From Novacetimonas maltaceti (GTDB lineage Bacteria > Pseudomonadota > Alphaproteobacteria > Acetobacterales > Acetobacteraceae): a stretch of 34,681 bases of DNA. Positions 16,412 through 24,802 of the stretch are shown piece after piece. The notes beneath the pieces are model-generated. The model did no database searches and was not told the DNA's origin. It saw only the letters and a program-made list of their open reading frames with translations. Numbering within the stretch: position 1 is the stretch's first letter; every line of letters starts with the position of its first letter. The position numbers and the translations under genes were made by a program. The stretch covers positions 1 through 34,681 of the forward strand of contig NZ_POTC01000032.1 of NCBI RefSeq assembly GCF_002906255.1. The letters run 5' to 3'.

Positions 16412-17005
16412 ATGCAAGATCATCATCCAAACCCCCACGATCCGATTGGCTGGCACGGCACAACCATCCTGTGCGTGCGGCGCGACAACCAGGTGGCGAT
16501 GGCCGGTGACGGCCAGGTGACGCTGGGTGCGACCGTCATCAAGGGCAATGCGCGCAAGGTGCGCCGCATCGGCCCGTCGGGCAGCATCCTTGCCGGGTTC
16601 GCCGGTGCGACCGCCGATGCCTTTACCCTGCTCGAACGGCTGGAGGCCAAGCTGGAGCGGTATCCGAACCAGCTGGAGCGCGCCTGCGTCGAACTGGCGA
16701 AGGACTGGCGTACCGACCGCTACCTGCGGCGGCTGGAGGCGATGATGGCCGTCGCCGATGCGGATCATTCCTATACCCTGACCGGCAACGGCGACGTGCT
16801 GGAGCCAGAGGACGGCATCATCGCCATCGGCTCGGGCGGGAACTACGCCCTGTCGGCGGCGCGTGCGCTGCTGGGGATCGAGGGGCTGAGCGCGCGTGAA
16901 ATCGCGCAGCGTTCGATGAAGATCGCAGGTGATATCTGCGTTTACACGAATTATTCCGTCACGGTGGAAACGCTGGGCGGTGGGACGGACAAGGTAGAGG
17001 CATGA
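16412..17005 (+). CDS. hslV: ATP-dependent protease subunit HslV (ClpQ)
   Basis: The proteolytic chamber subunit of HslUV, an N-terminal-Thr hydrolase of the proteasome beta fold. With start ATG 16412 it has 197 residues: a 16-residue His/Pro-rich propeptide ([16 protein letters not shown]), then the mature Thr17 (TTILCVRR), [51 protein letters not shown] and AIGSGGNYA. Many HslV start Met-Thr-Thr; a longer propeptide is seen in alphaproteobacterial forms. An upstream TTG at 16376 is in frame but lacks homology. No clear Shine-Dalgarno precedes 16412. It lies 48 bp after the hybrid-kinase gene on the same strand, so partial read-through from the chemosensory operon is possible. Confidence 0.96.
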   Translation: MQDHHPNPHDPIGWHGTTILCVRRDNQVAMAGDGQVTLGATVIKGNARKVRRIGPSGSILAGFAGATADAFTLLERLEAKLERYPNQLERACVELAKDWRTDRYLRRLEAMMAVADADHSYTLTGNGDVLEPEDGIIAIGSGGNYALSAARALLGIEGLSAREIAQRSMKIAGDICVYTNYSVTVETLGGGTDKVEA

Positions 17006-18318
17006 TGGAAATCCCCAATCATTCCCCGCGGGAAATCGTCTCCGAACTCGACCGGTTCATCATCGGGCAGACCGACGCCAAGCGCGCGGTGGCCATCGCG
17101 CTGCGCAACCGCTGGCGGCGCGCGCAACTGCCCGAGGGCCTGCGCGAGGAGGTCGTGCCCAAGAACATCCTGATGATCGGCCCGACCGGCTGTGGCAAGA
17201 CCGAGATCGCGCGTCGCCTTGCCCGCCTGGCGCAGGCGCCGTTCCTGAAGGTCGAGGCCACGAAGTTCACCGAAGTCGGCTATGTCGGGCGTGACGTGGA
17301 GAGCATCGTGCGTGACCTTGTCGAGGTCTCGATCAACATGCTGCGTGACCTGCGCCGCAAGGACGTGCAGGCAAAGGCGGAAATGGCGGCAGAGAACAGC
17401 CTGCTCGACGCGCTGGTGGGCGAAGGCGCATCCGCTGACACCCGCAACAAGTTCCGCCGCATGCTGCGCAATGGCGAACTGGAGGCCAAGGAGGTCGAGA
17501 TCTCGGTGACGGAGGGGCCGTCCCCGTCGGGGCAGGCGGACATGCCGAACATGACGCCAGGCACGGTCATCAACTTCTCCGACATGATGAAGGGCTTCAT
17601 GAACCGCATGCCCCAGCGCCGCCGCATGACGGTGGCCGAGGCCCGCGCCGCCCTGACGCGCGAGGAAGCGGACAAGATGCTCGATACCGAGAGCCTGACG
17701 CGCGAGGCGGTGGCCCATGCGCAGGATCATGGCATCGTCTTCCTTGATGAGATCGACAAGGTCTGCGCCCGTGCCGAAAGCGGCGCGCGCGGTGGCGATG
17801 TCTCGCGCGAGGGGGTGCAGCGCGACCTGCTGCCCCTGATCGAGGGGACGACGGTTTCGACCAAATACGGCCCCGTGCGCACGGACCATATCCTGTTCAT
17901 CGCGTCGGGCGCATTCCATATCGCCAAGCCCTCGGACCTGCTGCCCGAACTGCAGGGGCGCCTGCCGATCCGCGTGGAACTGTCGTCGCTGACGCGCCAG
18001 GACCTGCGCCGCATCCTGACGGAGCCGGAACATTCGCTGCTGACACAGTATATCGCGCTGATGGGCACGGAGAAGGTGACGCTGAGCTTTACCGACGATG
18101 CTGTGGATGCGCTGGCCGAACTGGCCGCCGACATCAACGAGCGGGTGGAGAATATCGGCGCGCGCAGGCTGGCGACCGTGATCGAACGCCTGCTGGAGGA
18201 GGTGTCGTTTACCGCCACCGACCGCGCGGGGCAGAGCGTGGAGATCACGGCGGCCGATGTTCAGGAAAAAGTCGCCCCGCTGGCGCGCAAGGGCGATCTG
18301 AGCCGCTTTATCCTGTAA
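17002..18318 (+). CDS. hslU: ATP-dependent protease ATPase subunit HslU (ClpY)
   Basis: The AAA+ unfoldase that feeds substrates to HslV. The 438 residues include Walker [10 protein letters not shown] (60-68), the pore motif GYVGRD, Walker [10 protein letters not shown] (244-252), the family segment [20 protein letters not shown], sensor region [10 protein letters not shown] and the C-terminal sensor-2 region [17 protein letters not shown]. The C-terminal tail LSRFIL is the kind that docks into HslV. Start ATG overlaps the hslV stop (ATGA). Length and motifs are normal. Confidence 0.97.
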   Translation: MMEIPNHSPREIVSELDRFIIGQTDAKRAVAIALRNRWRRAQLPEGLREEVVPKNILMIGPTGCGKTEIARRLARLAQAPFLKVEATKFTEVGYVGRDVESIVRDLVEVSINMLRDLRRKDVQAKAEMAAENSLLDALVGEGASADTRNKFRRMLRNGELEAKEVEISVTEGPSPSGQADMPNMTPGTVINFSDMMKGFMNRMPQRRRMTVAEARAALTREEADKMLDTESLTREAVAHAQDHGIVFLDEIDKVCARAESGARGGDVSREGVQRDLLPLIEGTTVSTKYGPVRTDHILFIASGAFHIAKPSDLLPELQGRLPIRVELSSLTRQDLRRILTEPEHSLLTQYIALMGTEKVTLSFTDDAVDALAELAADINERVENIGARRLATVIERLLEEVSFTATDRAGQSVEITAADVQEKVAPLARKGDLSRFIL

Positions 18319-18340
18319 ATCCCCATCCATATATTGGCAG

Positions 18341-18416
18341 ATGTTTTTGGACGCCGCCTTTGCGTGAAAAGGCGGCGTTCTTTGAAGCTTTTTGGAAAAT
18401 GCTTCACCAAAAACTT
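18341..18416 (-). repeat. Dispersed intergenic repeat, copy B; terminator-like hairpin after hslU
   Basis: Read on the minus strand it starts AAGTTTTTGGTGAAGC and ends CCAAAAACAT, parallel to copy A. It contains a perfect 11-bp stem ACGCCGCCTTT (18351-18361) / AAAGGCGGCGT (18368-18378) with a 6-nt loop, and a near-perfect GAAGCTTTTT hairpin. The 11-bp stem lies 33 nt past the hslU stop and could double as its transcription terminator. Confidence 0.85.
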
Positions 18417-18473
18417 CTTTATGATTTGCAGGCCACGGCTGGGACGTGTGTGCTTGCGCGCAAGAGGAAGAAG

Positions 18474-18920
18474 ATGACGGATCCATTCGTAAAGCCCGAA
18501 GACGATACGGCGGCAGATGCGATTGCGGCGATTGCCGATGAACTGGCGCTGTTCGATGACTGGATGGATCGGTACCAGTACATCATCGAACTCGGCCGCA
18601 AGCTGCCTCCCTTCCCCAAGGAATGGGCGAACGACGCACACCGCGTGCCCGGTTGCCAGAGCCAGGTCTGGCTGGAGGCGAAGGAGGAGGGCGATGCCCT
18701 GTTCCTGGCCGGGGCGTCTGATGCGGCGATTGTTTCCGGCCTGGTGGCGCTGCTGCTGCGGGTCTATTCCGGCCGCAGCAGGGCCGAGATCCTGGCGACC
18801 GATCCCGGTTTCCTGCGGGAACTGGGGCTGGTGCAGGCGCTCTCCACCAACCGTGGCAACGGGGTGGAGGCCATGGCCCGCGCCATCCGCAAGGCCGCGG
18901 CCACGCAGGACGCGGCCTGA
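18474..18920 (+). CDS. sufE: SufE-like cysteine desulfuration protein
   Basis: SufE accepts persulfide sulfur from the cysteine desulfurase SufS and passes it to the Fe-S scaffold. The 148-residue protein has the family layout: FDDWMDRYQYIIELGRKLPP near the N-terminus, active-site Cys61 in HRVPGCQSQVWL, a central helical stretch AAIVSGLVALLLRVYSGRS and the C-terminal LSTNRGNGVEAMARAI motif. ATG 18474 is preceded by a good ribosome site (AGAGGAAG). The frame is open back to 18360, but that part encodes the intergenic repeat. No other suf gene is in the window, so it is an orphan sufE. Confidence 0.95.
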   Translation: MTDPFVKPEDDTAADAIAAIADELALFDDWMDRYQYIIELGRKLPPFPKEWANDAHRVPGCQSQVWLEAKEEGDALFLAGASDAAIVSGLVALLLRVYSGRSRAEILATDPGFLRELGLVQALSTNRGNGVEAMARAIRKAAATQDAA

Positions 18921-18934
18921 ACAGCCGCCCACGG

Positions 18935-18973
18935 GTGCGTTCCGGACCGTCCCGGAAGGGACGCGGAGCGCAC
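18935..18973. terminator. Candidate bidirectional terminator between sufE and copZ
   Basis: TTCCGG (18940-18945) and CCGGAA (18952-18957) form a 6-bp stem with a 6-nt loop, inside wider partial pairing GTGCG (18935-18939) / CGCAC (18969-18973). The two genes converge on it. There is no T-tract, so the call rests on position and pairing. Confidence 0.4.
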
Positions 18974-18983
18974 GGCCTGCGGG

Positions 18984-19199
18984 TCAGTATTCCTGAACGA
19001 CGTCAAATCCGGCCGCGTCAACCGCATTGGCCAGTGTATCCGGGTTGGCGAACGTGTCGTCGCATGTCACGACGGCCTCTCCCTTTTCAAGGGACACTTC
19101 CACGTCGCAGACCCCTTCGATGTTTTCGAGGGACCGGCGCACCTTGGCCGCGCAACCGTCGCAGGTCATGTCTGATATCTTCAGGGTGAATTTTTCCAT
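18984..19199 (-). CDS. copZ: Copper chaperone (CopZ-like HMA protein)
   Basis: A 71-residue single heavy-metal-associated domain with the ferredoxin-like pattern and metal site MTCDGCAAKV (Cys13, Cys16). The aromatic and acidic features (GFDVV near the end) are normal for the family. It would carry Cu(I) to the copper ATPase encoded 14 nt upstream in the same operon. Start ATG 19199 has a strong AAGGAAAG site. A longer frame to 19442 is a shadow of copA. Other soft metals cannot be excluded. Confidence 0.92.
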   Translation of the reverse strand: MEKFTLKISDMTCDGCAAKVRRSLENIEGVCDVEVSLEKGEAVVTCDDTFANPDTLANAVDAAGFDVVQEY

Positions 19200-19213
19200 C
19201 TGGAAGTCTTTCC

Positions 19214-21625
19214 TTACGTCGTCGTGGGCGCTGTCGTGGTGTGCCATCGGTTCAGCAGCAGCGAACTGGTGACCACCGATACGGAACTCATGGCCATGGC
19301 GGCCCCGGCGATCGCGGGGTCCAGCATGCCGAAAGCCGCAAGCGGGATGCCTATTATATTGTAGATGAAGGCAAAGAACAGGTTTTGCCGCACCTTGCGC
19401 AATGTTGCGCGTGACAGGGAGATCGCATCGAGGATTCCCCACAGGTTGTCGCGCATCAGGATCACGCCCGCGGACTGCACCGCGATGTCCGATCCATGCC
19501 CCATGGCAAAGCCGATATCGGCCATGGCCAGTGCCGGGGCGTCATTGATCCCGTCACCAACCATGCCCACCACATGGCCCTGCGCACGCAGCTTTTCAAT
19601 CTCCGCCGCCTTGTCCTGCGGCAGGACGCCGGCAATGAAGCGGTCCATGCCCAGCGTGCCGGCGATTGCCGCCGCCGCCTGCCGGTTGTCCCCCGTCAGC
19701 ATCAACGTCGCGATCCCGTCGCGGCGCAGCGCCGCGATACAGGCGGCGGCTTCGGGCCGGACGCGATCGCTCAGCGCGATATGGCCCACCACGCCCTGCG
19801 GCCCGGCCACGCCAATGACCGTCCGGCCCTGCTGCTCCAGTTGCGTGACGATGTCCGGCAGGCCCGCATCCGCGCCATCATGGACGAAATGCGGCGCGCC
19901 AAGGCGCAGGCGTTCGCCCTGTGCCGTCACGCCCTCCACCCCGCGGCCGGGCAGGGCGGTGACATCGTGGACCGCAAGGGGGGTAATCGCGTGCTGGCGC
20001 ACATAGACGGCGATGGCGCGGGCAAGGGGATGTTCCGACTCCTGCTCCAGCGCGCAGGCCATGGCCAGCAGGTGCTGCGCGTCATGGCCGGGCAGGGGGA
20101 CGACTTCGCGCACTTCGGGCTGTCCCATCGTCAGCGTGCCGGTCTTGTCCATCACCAGCAGCCGGATGGTATGGGCGTGTTCCAGCATGTCGGCATCACG
20201 GAACAGCAGGCCCGCGCGCGCGCCGCGCCCGGTGGCGACCATGATGGCCGTCGGCACCGCAAGGCCGAGCGAGCAGGGGCAGGCCACCACCAGCACGGCG
20301 ATCGTGCCCGTCAGCGCCGCCGTCGCATGGCCATGCACCGCCCACCCGGCAAGGAAGGTCAGCAGCGCGATCCCCAGAACGCCGGGCACGAAAACGGCGG
20401 AGATGCGGTCCACCAACTGCTGCACCGGGTCGTGGGAGGCCTGCGCGCGCTGGACCATGCGCACGATCTGCGACAGGGTGCTGTCGGCGCCGACATGTTC
20501 GGTGCGGATGCGCAGCACGCCATTCTGGTTGAGCGTTGCGCCAATCACATGGTCATCGACCGTGCGCGCCACAGGCACGCTCTCGCCCGTCATGGCGGAC
20601 TGGTTCACGTCGGACTGCCCGGCGATGACGACGCCATCGACGGGGATGCTCTCCCCCGGTCGTACGACGACGACATCGCCCACCCGCAGGGCGGCGACGG
20701 GGACGTCGCTGACCTGTCCGTCGCGTTCGACATGGGCGACCTGTGGCTGCAGGCGCAGCAGGCCCGCGATGCCTTCCCGCGTGTGTTCGCGCGCCCGCGC
20801 TTCGAGCAGGCGGCCCAGCAGCACGAGCGTGATGACCACCGCGCCGGATTCGAAATAGACATGACCGGGAAGGGAGAACAGCCATATGACCGTGCTCGAC
20901 AGCCACGCGACCGTGGTGCCCATCACCACCAGCACATCCATGTTCGCGCCGCCGCCCCGGATGGCCTTCCACGCCTTCTGGTAGAACGGCCAGCCGCAGC
21001 CGAACTGCACCAGTGTCGCCAGCAGGCACTGCAGCCACAGCGGCAGCATGAAATCCATCCGGCCCGACACCATGTCCACCATGCCCAGCAGCAGCGGCAG
21101 GGTCAGGATGGCGGACAGGCCGAACATCGCACGCTGCCGCCGCATGGCCGTGGCATGGGCGTGCTCCTCCTCCTCGGAGGCAGTCGTGGGATCACGCGCG
21201 GGTTCGGCGTCAAACCCGCCCTTGCGCACCTGCGCGATCATGGCAGGCAGGTCCGCAAGGCCGGGGACATAGGTGACGTCCGCCTGTTCCGCCGCGAAAT
21301 TGACGTGGGCCGTGACACCCGGCAGGCGGTTGAGCAGCTTTTCGATGCGGCTGGCGCAGGCGGCGCAATTCATGCCGGAAAGCTGGAGCGACAGGTTTTC
21401 GGTGGGGATGTCGAATCCTGCCCTGCGCACGGCCTCGAACACGGGGGTGAGGGTCGATGGGGCAGGTTTCTGGGCAAAGCCGACCGTGGCCTGGCCGGTT
21501 GCGAAATTCACGCTTGGCGTGGTGCCGGGGATGCGCCGGATGACCTTTTCGATGCGGCTGGCGCAGGCGGCGCAGCTCATGCCCGTGATGGGGAAGGTTA
21601 CAGCCGTCTGCGCTGCCGTGGCCAT
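19214..21625 (-). CDS. copA: Copper-exporting P1B-type ATPase (CopA)
   Basis: An 803-residue P-type ATPase with two N-terminal HMA domains (GMSCAAC, Cys18/Cys21; GMNCAAC, Cys87/Cys90), eight membrane segments by pattern, the Cu(I) channel motif CPC in VVACPCSLGLA, TGES in the actuator domain, phosphorylation motif DKTGTLT, the HP motif (SEHPLA) and MVGDGINDAPAL. The CPC motif together with two CXXC HMA domains indicates monovalent copper (or silver) export. It is followed 14 nt later by copZ, forming a copA-copZ operon. No CueR or CsoR gene is in the window. The upstream gap (21626-21764) holds two strong hairpins. Confidence 0.96.
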   Translation of the reverse strand: MATAAQTAVTFPITGMSCAACASRIEKVIRRIPGTTPSVNFATGQATVGFAQKPAPSTLTPVFEAVRRAGFDIPTENLSLQLSGMNCAACASRIEKLLNRLPGVTAHVNFAAEQADVTYVPGLADLPAMIAQVRKGGFDAEPARDPTTASEEEEHAHATAMRRQRAMFGLSAILTLPLLLGMVDMVSGRMDFMLPLWLQCLLATLVQFGCGWPFYQKAWKAIRGGGANMDVLVVMGTTVAWLSSTVIWLFSLPGHVYFESGAVVITLVLLGRLLEARAREHTREGIAGLLRLQPQVAHVERDGQVSDVPVAALRVGDVVVVRPGESIPVDGVVIAGQSDVNQSAMTGESVPVARTVDDHVIGATLNQNGVLRIRTEHVGADSTLSQIVRMVQRAQASHDPVQQLVDRISAVFVPGVLGIALLTFLAGWAVHGHATAALTGTIAVLVVACPCSLGLAVPTAIMVATGRGARAGLLFRDADMLEHAHTIRLLVMDKTGTLTMGQPEVREVVPLPGHDAQHLLAMACALEQESEHPLARAIAVYVRQHAITPLAVHDVTALPGRGVEGVTAQGERLRLGAPHFVHDGADAGLPDIVTQLEQQGRTVIGVAGPQGVVGHIALSDRVRPEAAACIAALRRDGIATLMLTGDNRQAAAAIAGTLGMDRFIAGVLPQDKAAEIEKLRAQGHVVGMVGDGINDAPALAMADIGFAMGHGSDIAVQSAGVILMRDNLWGILDAISLSRATLRKVRQNLFFAFIYNIIGIPLAAFGMLDPAIAGAAMAMSSVSVVTSSLLLNRWHTTTAPTTT

Positions 21626-21643
21626 GGCATCATTCCTGAACTC

Positions 21644-21678
21644 TCACGCCCGGCCGCGCAAGAGCGGCCGGTGCGTGA
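21644..21678. repeat. Hairpin 1 in the hpnR-copA gap
   Basis: TCACGC + CCGGCCGC pairs with GCGGCCGG + t + GCGTGA: a 14-bp stem with a 1-nt bulge and a GCAAGA loop. It lies about 19 nt upstream of the copA start on the minus strand. It has no T-tract and could be a leader structure or a protein site. Confidence 0.6.
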
Positions 21679-21737
21679 CCCGCATGTTGGCGCAGGGGGC
21701 AGGCAATGCAACCCCACCTGCGCCCGTATGCGGGTCA
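21676..21737. repeat. Hairpin 2 in the hpnR-copA gap
   Basis: TGACCCGCAT (21676-21685) pairs with ATGCGGGTCA (21728-21737), and nested inside GGCGCAGG (21689-21696) pairs with CCTGCGCC (21717-21724), extended by GGG/CCC across one bulged A. About 21 base pairs in all. It starts 27 nt past the hpnR stop, so a transcription terminator for hpnR is possible although no T-run follows. Confidence 0.6.
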
Positions 21738-21764
21738 TGCCACGGAACCGGGCGTGCGAAGGTG

Positions 21765-23309
21765 TCAGTCCACCGTGCTCATGCGGGTTTCATCGACGAA
21801 CTTTTCGGTATCGTCGTCCAGCTTGCGCGACTTGCGCCCGGCGGGGCCGTGGACATACAGCGTCTTGCGGTCAACCTTCTGGTTGGTGCCATCGGGCTTC
21901 AGCGGCATTTCATAGACCGGCTTGCGCGCATGGTCGGCCATCTGCAGGTCCGGGTTGAAGACCGAGTTGAACTTCCAGATCATGGTCAGGAAGTTGGTCT
22001 GACCCCGCAGCGCAAGGCGCAGCGCGATGCCCAGCGTGTCCTTGATCGCGGCCCAGCCGAGATGCTTGTTGTTGAGCACCTGCTGCGTCTTCACCAGTTC
22101 CTCATAGAACTCGCGCAGGGGCAGGGTGGTCGGCATGACCGCGTGCTGGATGTCGAACAGGCGATAGTCGCGTGTCGTCAGCTTGCGCGATTCGCTTTCC
22201 CAGATCTCGGTGCCGGGATACGGCGTCGTGACCGACAGGTTGACGATGTCGGGGATTTCCAGGCACCACTGGCGGATGACCTCGAAGCGTTCGCGGTCCC
22301 ATGACGGGTCGGCGATCAGGTTGATCGCGACGATCAGGTCGAGCGAGCGGGCGTAATCCAGCGCCTCGAAATTGCGGTCCATCGACACGCGCTTGCGGAA
22401 GCGCTTCAGCCCCTCGGCATCAACGGCCTCAAGGCCGATGAAGATGTAGCTGAGGCCGATTTCCTTCCATTCGCGGAAGACGTCCTTGTTGCGCAGCAGC
22501 ACGTCGGCGCGCGTCTCGAGGTAGTATTCCTTCTTGATGCCCCGGCGGCGGACCTCGGCGGCGATGGCCATGCCATGCTCTGCATGCACGAAGGCCACGT
22601 CATCGACGATGAAGATGCCGGGCTCCTTGATCTCCTGCAGTTCCTGCCCGATCACTTCCGCGCTGGCGGTGCGGTAGGAGCGGCCATAGAACGTCCATGC
22701 GCTGCAGAACGTGCAGTCCCACGGGCAGCCGCGCGCGAATTCGATGGACGCGGCCGGGTCGAGCGTGCCGATGAAATACTTGCGGCGATGGCGCAGCAGG
22801 TCGCGCGCGGGACGCACCCCGTCAAGGTTTTCGACAAAGATCGGCGGCGGCCCGTCGCCATCCATCGTCACGACGCCCGGCACGGTCAGCAGGTCTTCAC
22901 CCTTTTCCCACGCATCGAGCAGGAGGCCGACGGTCGCGTCGCCTTCGCCCTTCAGGACGCAGTTGATCGCCCCGTCCGACAGCGCAAGCACGTCGCGCGC
23001 GATGAAGGAGATGGAGTGGCCGCCAATGAACAGGAACACATTGGGCAGGCGCTTGCGCGTTTCCTTGCACAGGTCGATGATTTCGGGGACGTTCGCAAGG
23101 TAGTTGCCCGAAAAGCAGATCGCGTGCGGACGGAATTTGTCGATGCGTTCCCAGTAATCGTTATGGTTTTCCACCTGCAGGTCGATGATGTCGACCTCGT
23201 GCCCCTTGTCACGCGCAGCGCCCGCGACAAGTTCCAGGCCCAGCGGTTCCAGTCGCAAAAATACCTTGGTGTACATCAGCGAACTTGGATGAACGGCCAG
23301 TAATCTCAT
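21765..23309 (-). CDS. hpnR: B12-binding radical SAM hopanoid C-3 methylase (HpnR)
   Basis: It adds a methyl group at C-3 of bacteriohopanoids in the inner membrane pathway. The 514 residues open with a cobalamin-binding-like domain (about 1-150: RLLAVHPSSLMYTKVFLRLE, then IGGHSISFIARDV), followed by the radical SAM domain with the 4Fe-4S motif CxxxCxxC at Cys195, Cys199, Cys202 (GCPWDCTFC). The C-terminal 100 residues are HpnR-like and end in a charged tail. The start ATG 23309 has GAGGTGA just upstream; the frame open to 23357 lacks homology. The assignment as HpnR rather than another B12-radical SAM enzyme rests on my recognition of its N-terminus and its known presence in acetic acid bacteria. 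No other hpn gene is nearby. Confidence 0.85.
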   Translation of the reverse strand: MRLLAVHPSSLMYTKVFLRLEPLGLELVAGAARDKGHEVDIIDLQVENHNDYWERIDKFRPHAICFSGNYLANVPEIIDLCKETRKRLPNVFLFIGGHSISFIARDVLALSDGAINCVLKGEGDATVGLLLDAWEKGEDLLTVPGVVTMDGDGPPPIFVENLDGVRPARDLLRHRRKYFIGTLDPAASIEFARGCPWDCTFCSAWTFYGRSYRTASAEVIGQELQEIKEPGIFIVDDVAFVHAEHGMAIAAEVRRRGIKKEYYLETRADVLLRNKDVFREWKEIGLSYIFIGLEAVDAEGLKRFRKRVSMDRNFEALDYARSLDLIVAINLIADPSWDRERFEVIRQWCLEIPDIVNLSVTTPYPGTEIWESESRKLTTRDYRLFDIQHAVMPTTLPLREFYEELVKTQQVLNNKHLGWAAIKDTLGIALRLALRGQTNFLTMIWKFNSVFNPDLQMADHARKPVYEMPLKPDGTNQKVDRKTLYVHGPAGRKSRKLDDDTEKFVDETRMSTVD

Positions 23310-23672
23310 TATTTCACCTCGGGCATGGGTGGGGGCAGGGCATGTGCGGACGTCCACATACGCAATCCAGAGGAAAATTTACAGACTTCCCACGGCGGTA
23401 TTTGACGTTTTTATAAATCCCATCCAGTTATAAAAAAACCGGATAAGCTACGAAGGGTGACAATATAAGGCCACAATGTCACCCAATTCACGGTTATATC
23501 ACCTATGCACTGATGATATATCGGTGTGCAACCGGCGTATGAAATGGCGGTCGGGCGCGCCGGGGCGCGAACCTATGCGAAAAACGGGGGGCTGGGCTGG
23601 CATCGCCCGCGCGCGGGCCTATCGCGGCGTGTGCTTTCATGTCACACTCCGGCGTCAACCTCCGGGGGCGAG
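23310..23672. promoter_or_regulatory. hpnR upstream region with two dyads
   Basis: This 363-bp gap separates the divergent hpnR and lipoprotein genes. It is AT-richer than its surroundings around 23390-23525. It contains a perfect 9-bp dyad TTTTTATAA (23408-23416) / TTATAAAAA (23428-23436) and an 8-bp dyad GGGTGACA (23455-23462) / TGTCACCC (23477-23484), with half-site spacings of 20 and 22 bp (about two helical turns), as expected for operators. ATATATC-type sequences lie near 23494-23520. No gene is seen here. Confidence 0.55.
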
Positions 23673-23984
23673 ATGAAGCGCGAGATGCTGCGAAAAATGA
23701 CGGGACCATTGATGCTGCTGGCATGCGGCGGCGCGATGGCGCTGGGTGGGTGTTCCGCCGAAATCGGGCGCATGCCGTATGAAAGCGATGTCCGCTGCCT
23801 GCGCAAGGAGCTGGGCACGCAGATGCACCTGAGCTTCCCACTCGCGGCCAATACATGCCAGCGCATGACCGATCATAACTTTGCGATCGGTTCCAAGAAT
23901 CCGCAGCCCATCCCGCTGAACCTGCATGGCGCGCCCGACCTGCAGAAGCAGGCGGATGAATACGGGTACAGCTACACCCGCTGA
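23673..23984 (+). CDS. Small putative lipoprotein, unknown function
   Basis: 103 residues. The N-terminus (MKREMLRKMTGPLMLLACGG) is a signal peptide ending in the lipobox ALGGC, so Cys29 is the likely lipidated residue. The mature part has two further cysteines (RCLRKEL, ANTCQRM) that could form a disulfide, and a hydrophilic C-terminus ending YGYSYTR. Start ATG 23673 follows GGGGGCGAG; an upstream in-frame ATG at 23526 adds 49 residues that do not look like protein. I do not recognise the family. Confidence 0.7.
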   Translation: MKREMLRKMTGPLMLLACGGAMALGGCSAEIGRMPYESDVRCLRKELGTQMHLSFPLAANTCQRMTDHNFAIGSKNPQPIPLNLHGAPDLQKQADEYGYSYTR

Positions 23985-24004
23985 CCCGGCGCTGCTGGCG
24001 CGGG
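23985..24004. terminator. Candidate terminator between convergent genes
   Basis: CCC-g-GCGC pairs with GCGC-GGG around a TGCTG loop, in the 34-bp space between the lipoprotein stop and the HNH-nuclease stop. There is no clear T-tract. Confidence 0.4.
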
Positions 24005-24018
24005 CAGGGGAGGCGGCC

Positions 24019-24609
24019 TCAGTTTTCGAGTTCGCTGTCCCAGTAGAGGTAGTCGCGCCAGCTTTCGTGCAGGTAATTGGGCGGGAAGGACCGCCCGTTA
24101 TCCTGCAACTGCCAACTGCTGGGCTGCTGTGGCGTGCGGGAGGGATACATCCGCAGTTCATGCGGCATGTAGGATCCCTTCAGCAGGTTGCACGGGCTGC
24201 ATGCGGTCACGACATTTTCCCATGTGGTGCGCCCCCCCTTGGAACGCGGGATGACATGGTCGAACGTCAGTTCGTGTGTCGGCAGGCGCGTATCGCAGTA
24301 CTGGCAGGAAAAATTGTCGCGCAGGAAGACATTGAACCGGGTAAAGGCCGGGCGCCGCGCGGTCTGGATGTAATCCTTCAGCGCGATGACGCTGGGCAGG
24401 CGGACTTCGTGTGACGGGGAGTGGACGATTTCGTCATATTCACTCAGGACCGAAACCCGGTCGAGCCAGACCGCCTTGATCGCATCCTGCCATGACCACA
24501 GGGAGAGCGGGAAGTAGGACAGGGGCCGGAAATCTGCGTTCAGGACGAGGGCCGGGAAATGTTGACTGTCAGAAAGCACGGGCGCATCCTTGATGTGATG
24601 CCGCCACAC
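24019..24609 (-). CDS. HNH endonuclease family protein
   Basis: 196 residues with a conserved alphaproteobacterial N-terminal region (PALVLNADFRPLSYFPLSLW, WQDAIKAVWLDRVSVLSEYD) and a central HNH nuclease module: zinc-type CQYC, then LTFDHVIPRSKGG, TTWENVVTACSPCN. The two CxxC pairs and the DH...N...  pattern are intact. Members of this family are widespread and usually chromosomal, and their biological role is not well defined. The start is uncertain: GTG 24609 is the farthest in-frame start, GTG 24579 also fits. Confidence 0.85.
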   Translation of the reverse strand: MWRHHIKDAPVLSDSQHFPALVLNADFRPLSYFPLSLWSWQDAIKAVWLDRVSVLSEYDEIVHSPSHEVRLPSVIALKDYIQTARRPAFTRFNVFLRDNFSCQYCDTRLPTHELTFDHVIPRSKGGRTTWENVVTACSPCNLLKGSYMPHELRMYPSRTPQQPSSWQLQDNGRSFPPNYLHESWRDYLYWDSELEN

Positions 24610-24802
24610 AAGTCTTCAGGCGTCCTTTACTTTGTACCGAACGCCGATCATGTGCGCCGTCATGAAGTAACTGCCCCGAATCTATTGCAGACCTCATCCC
24701 CCGTGGCAAGGGATGGACGGGGCGAATATCCGCGCCATTCCTGCCGGCATCTCCGGGCCATATGGGGGTGTTCCTTGCTACCTGACTGTTATCGTATGGA
24801 AA

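Noticed and set aside
18360-18473. Longer sufE beginning at 18360
   Set aside because: The added 38 codons translate repeat copy B; ATG 18474 has a strong ribosome site and the family N-terminus.
19496-21958. 820-codon plus-strand frame opposite copA
   Set aside because: copA on the minus strand has every P1B ATPase motif; the opposite frame reads as His/Gln/Arg-rich noise.
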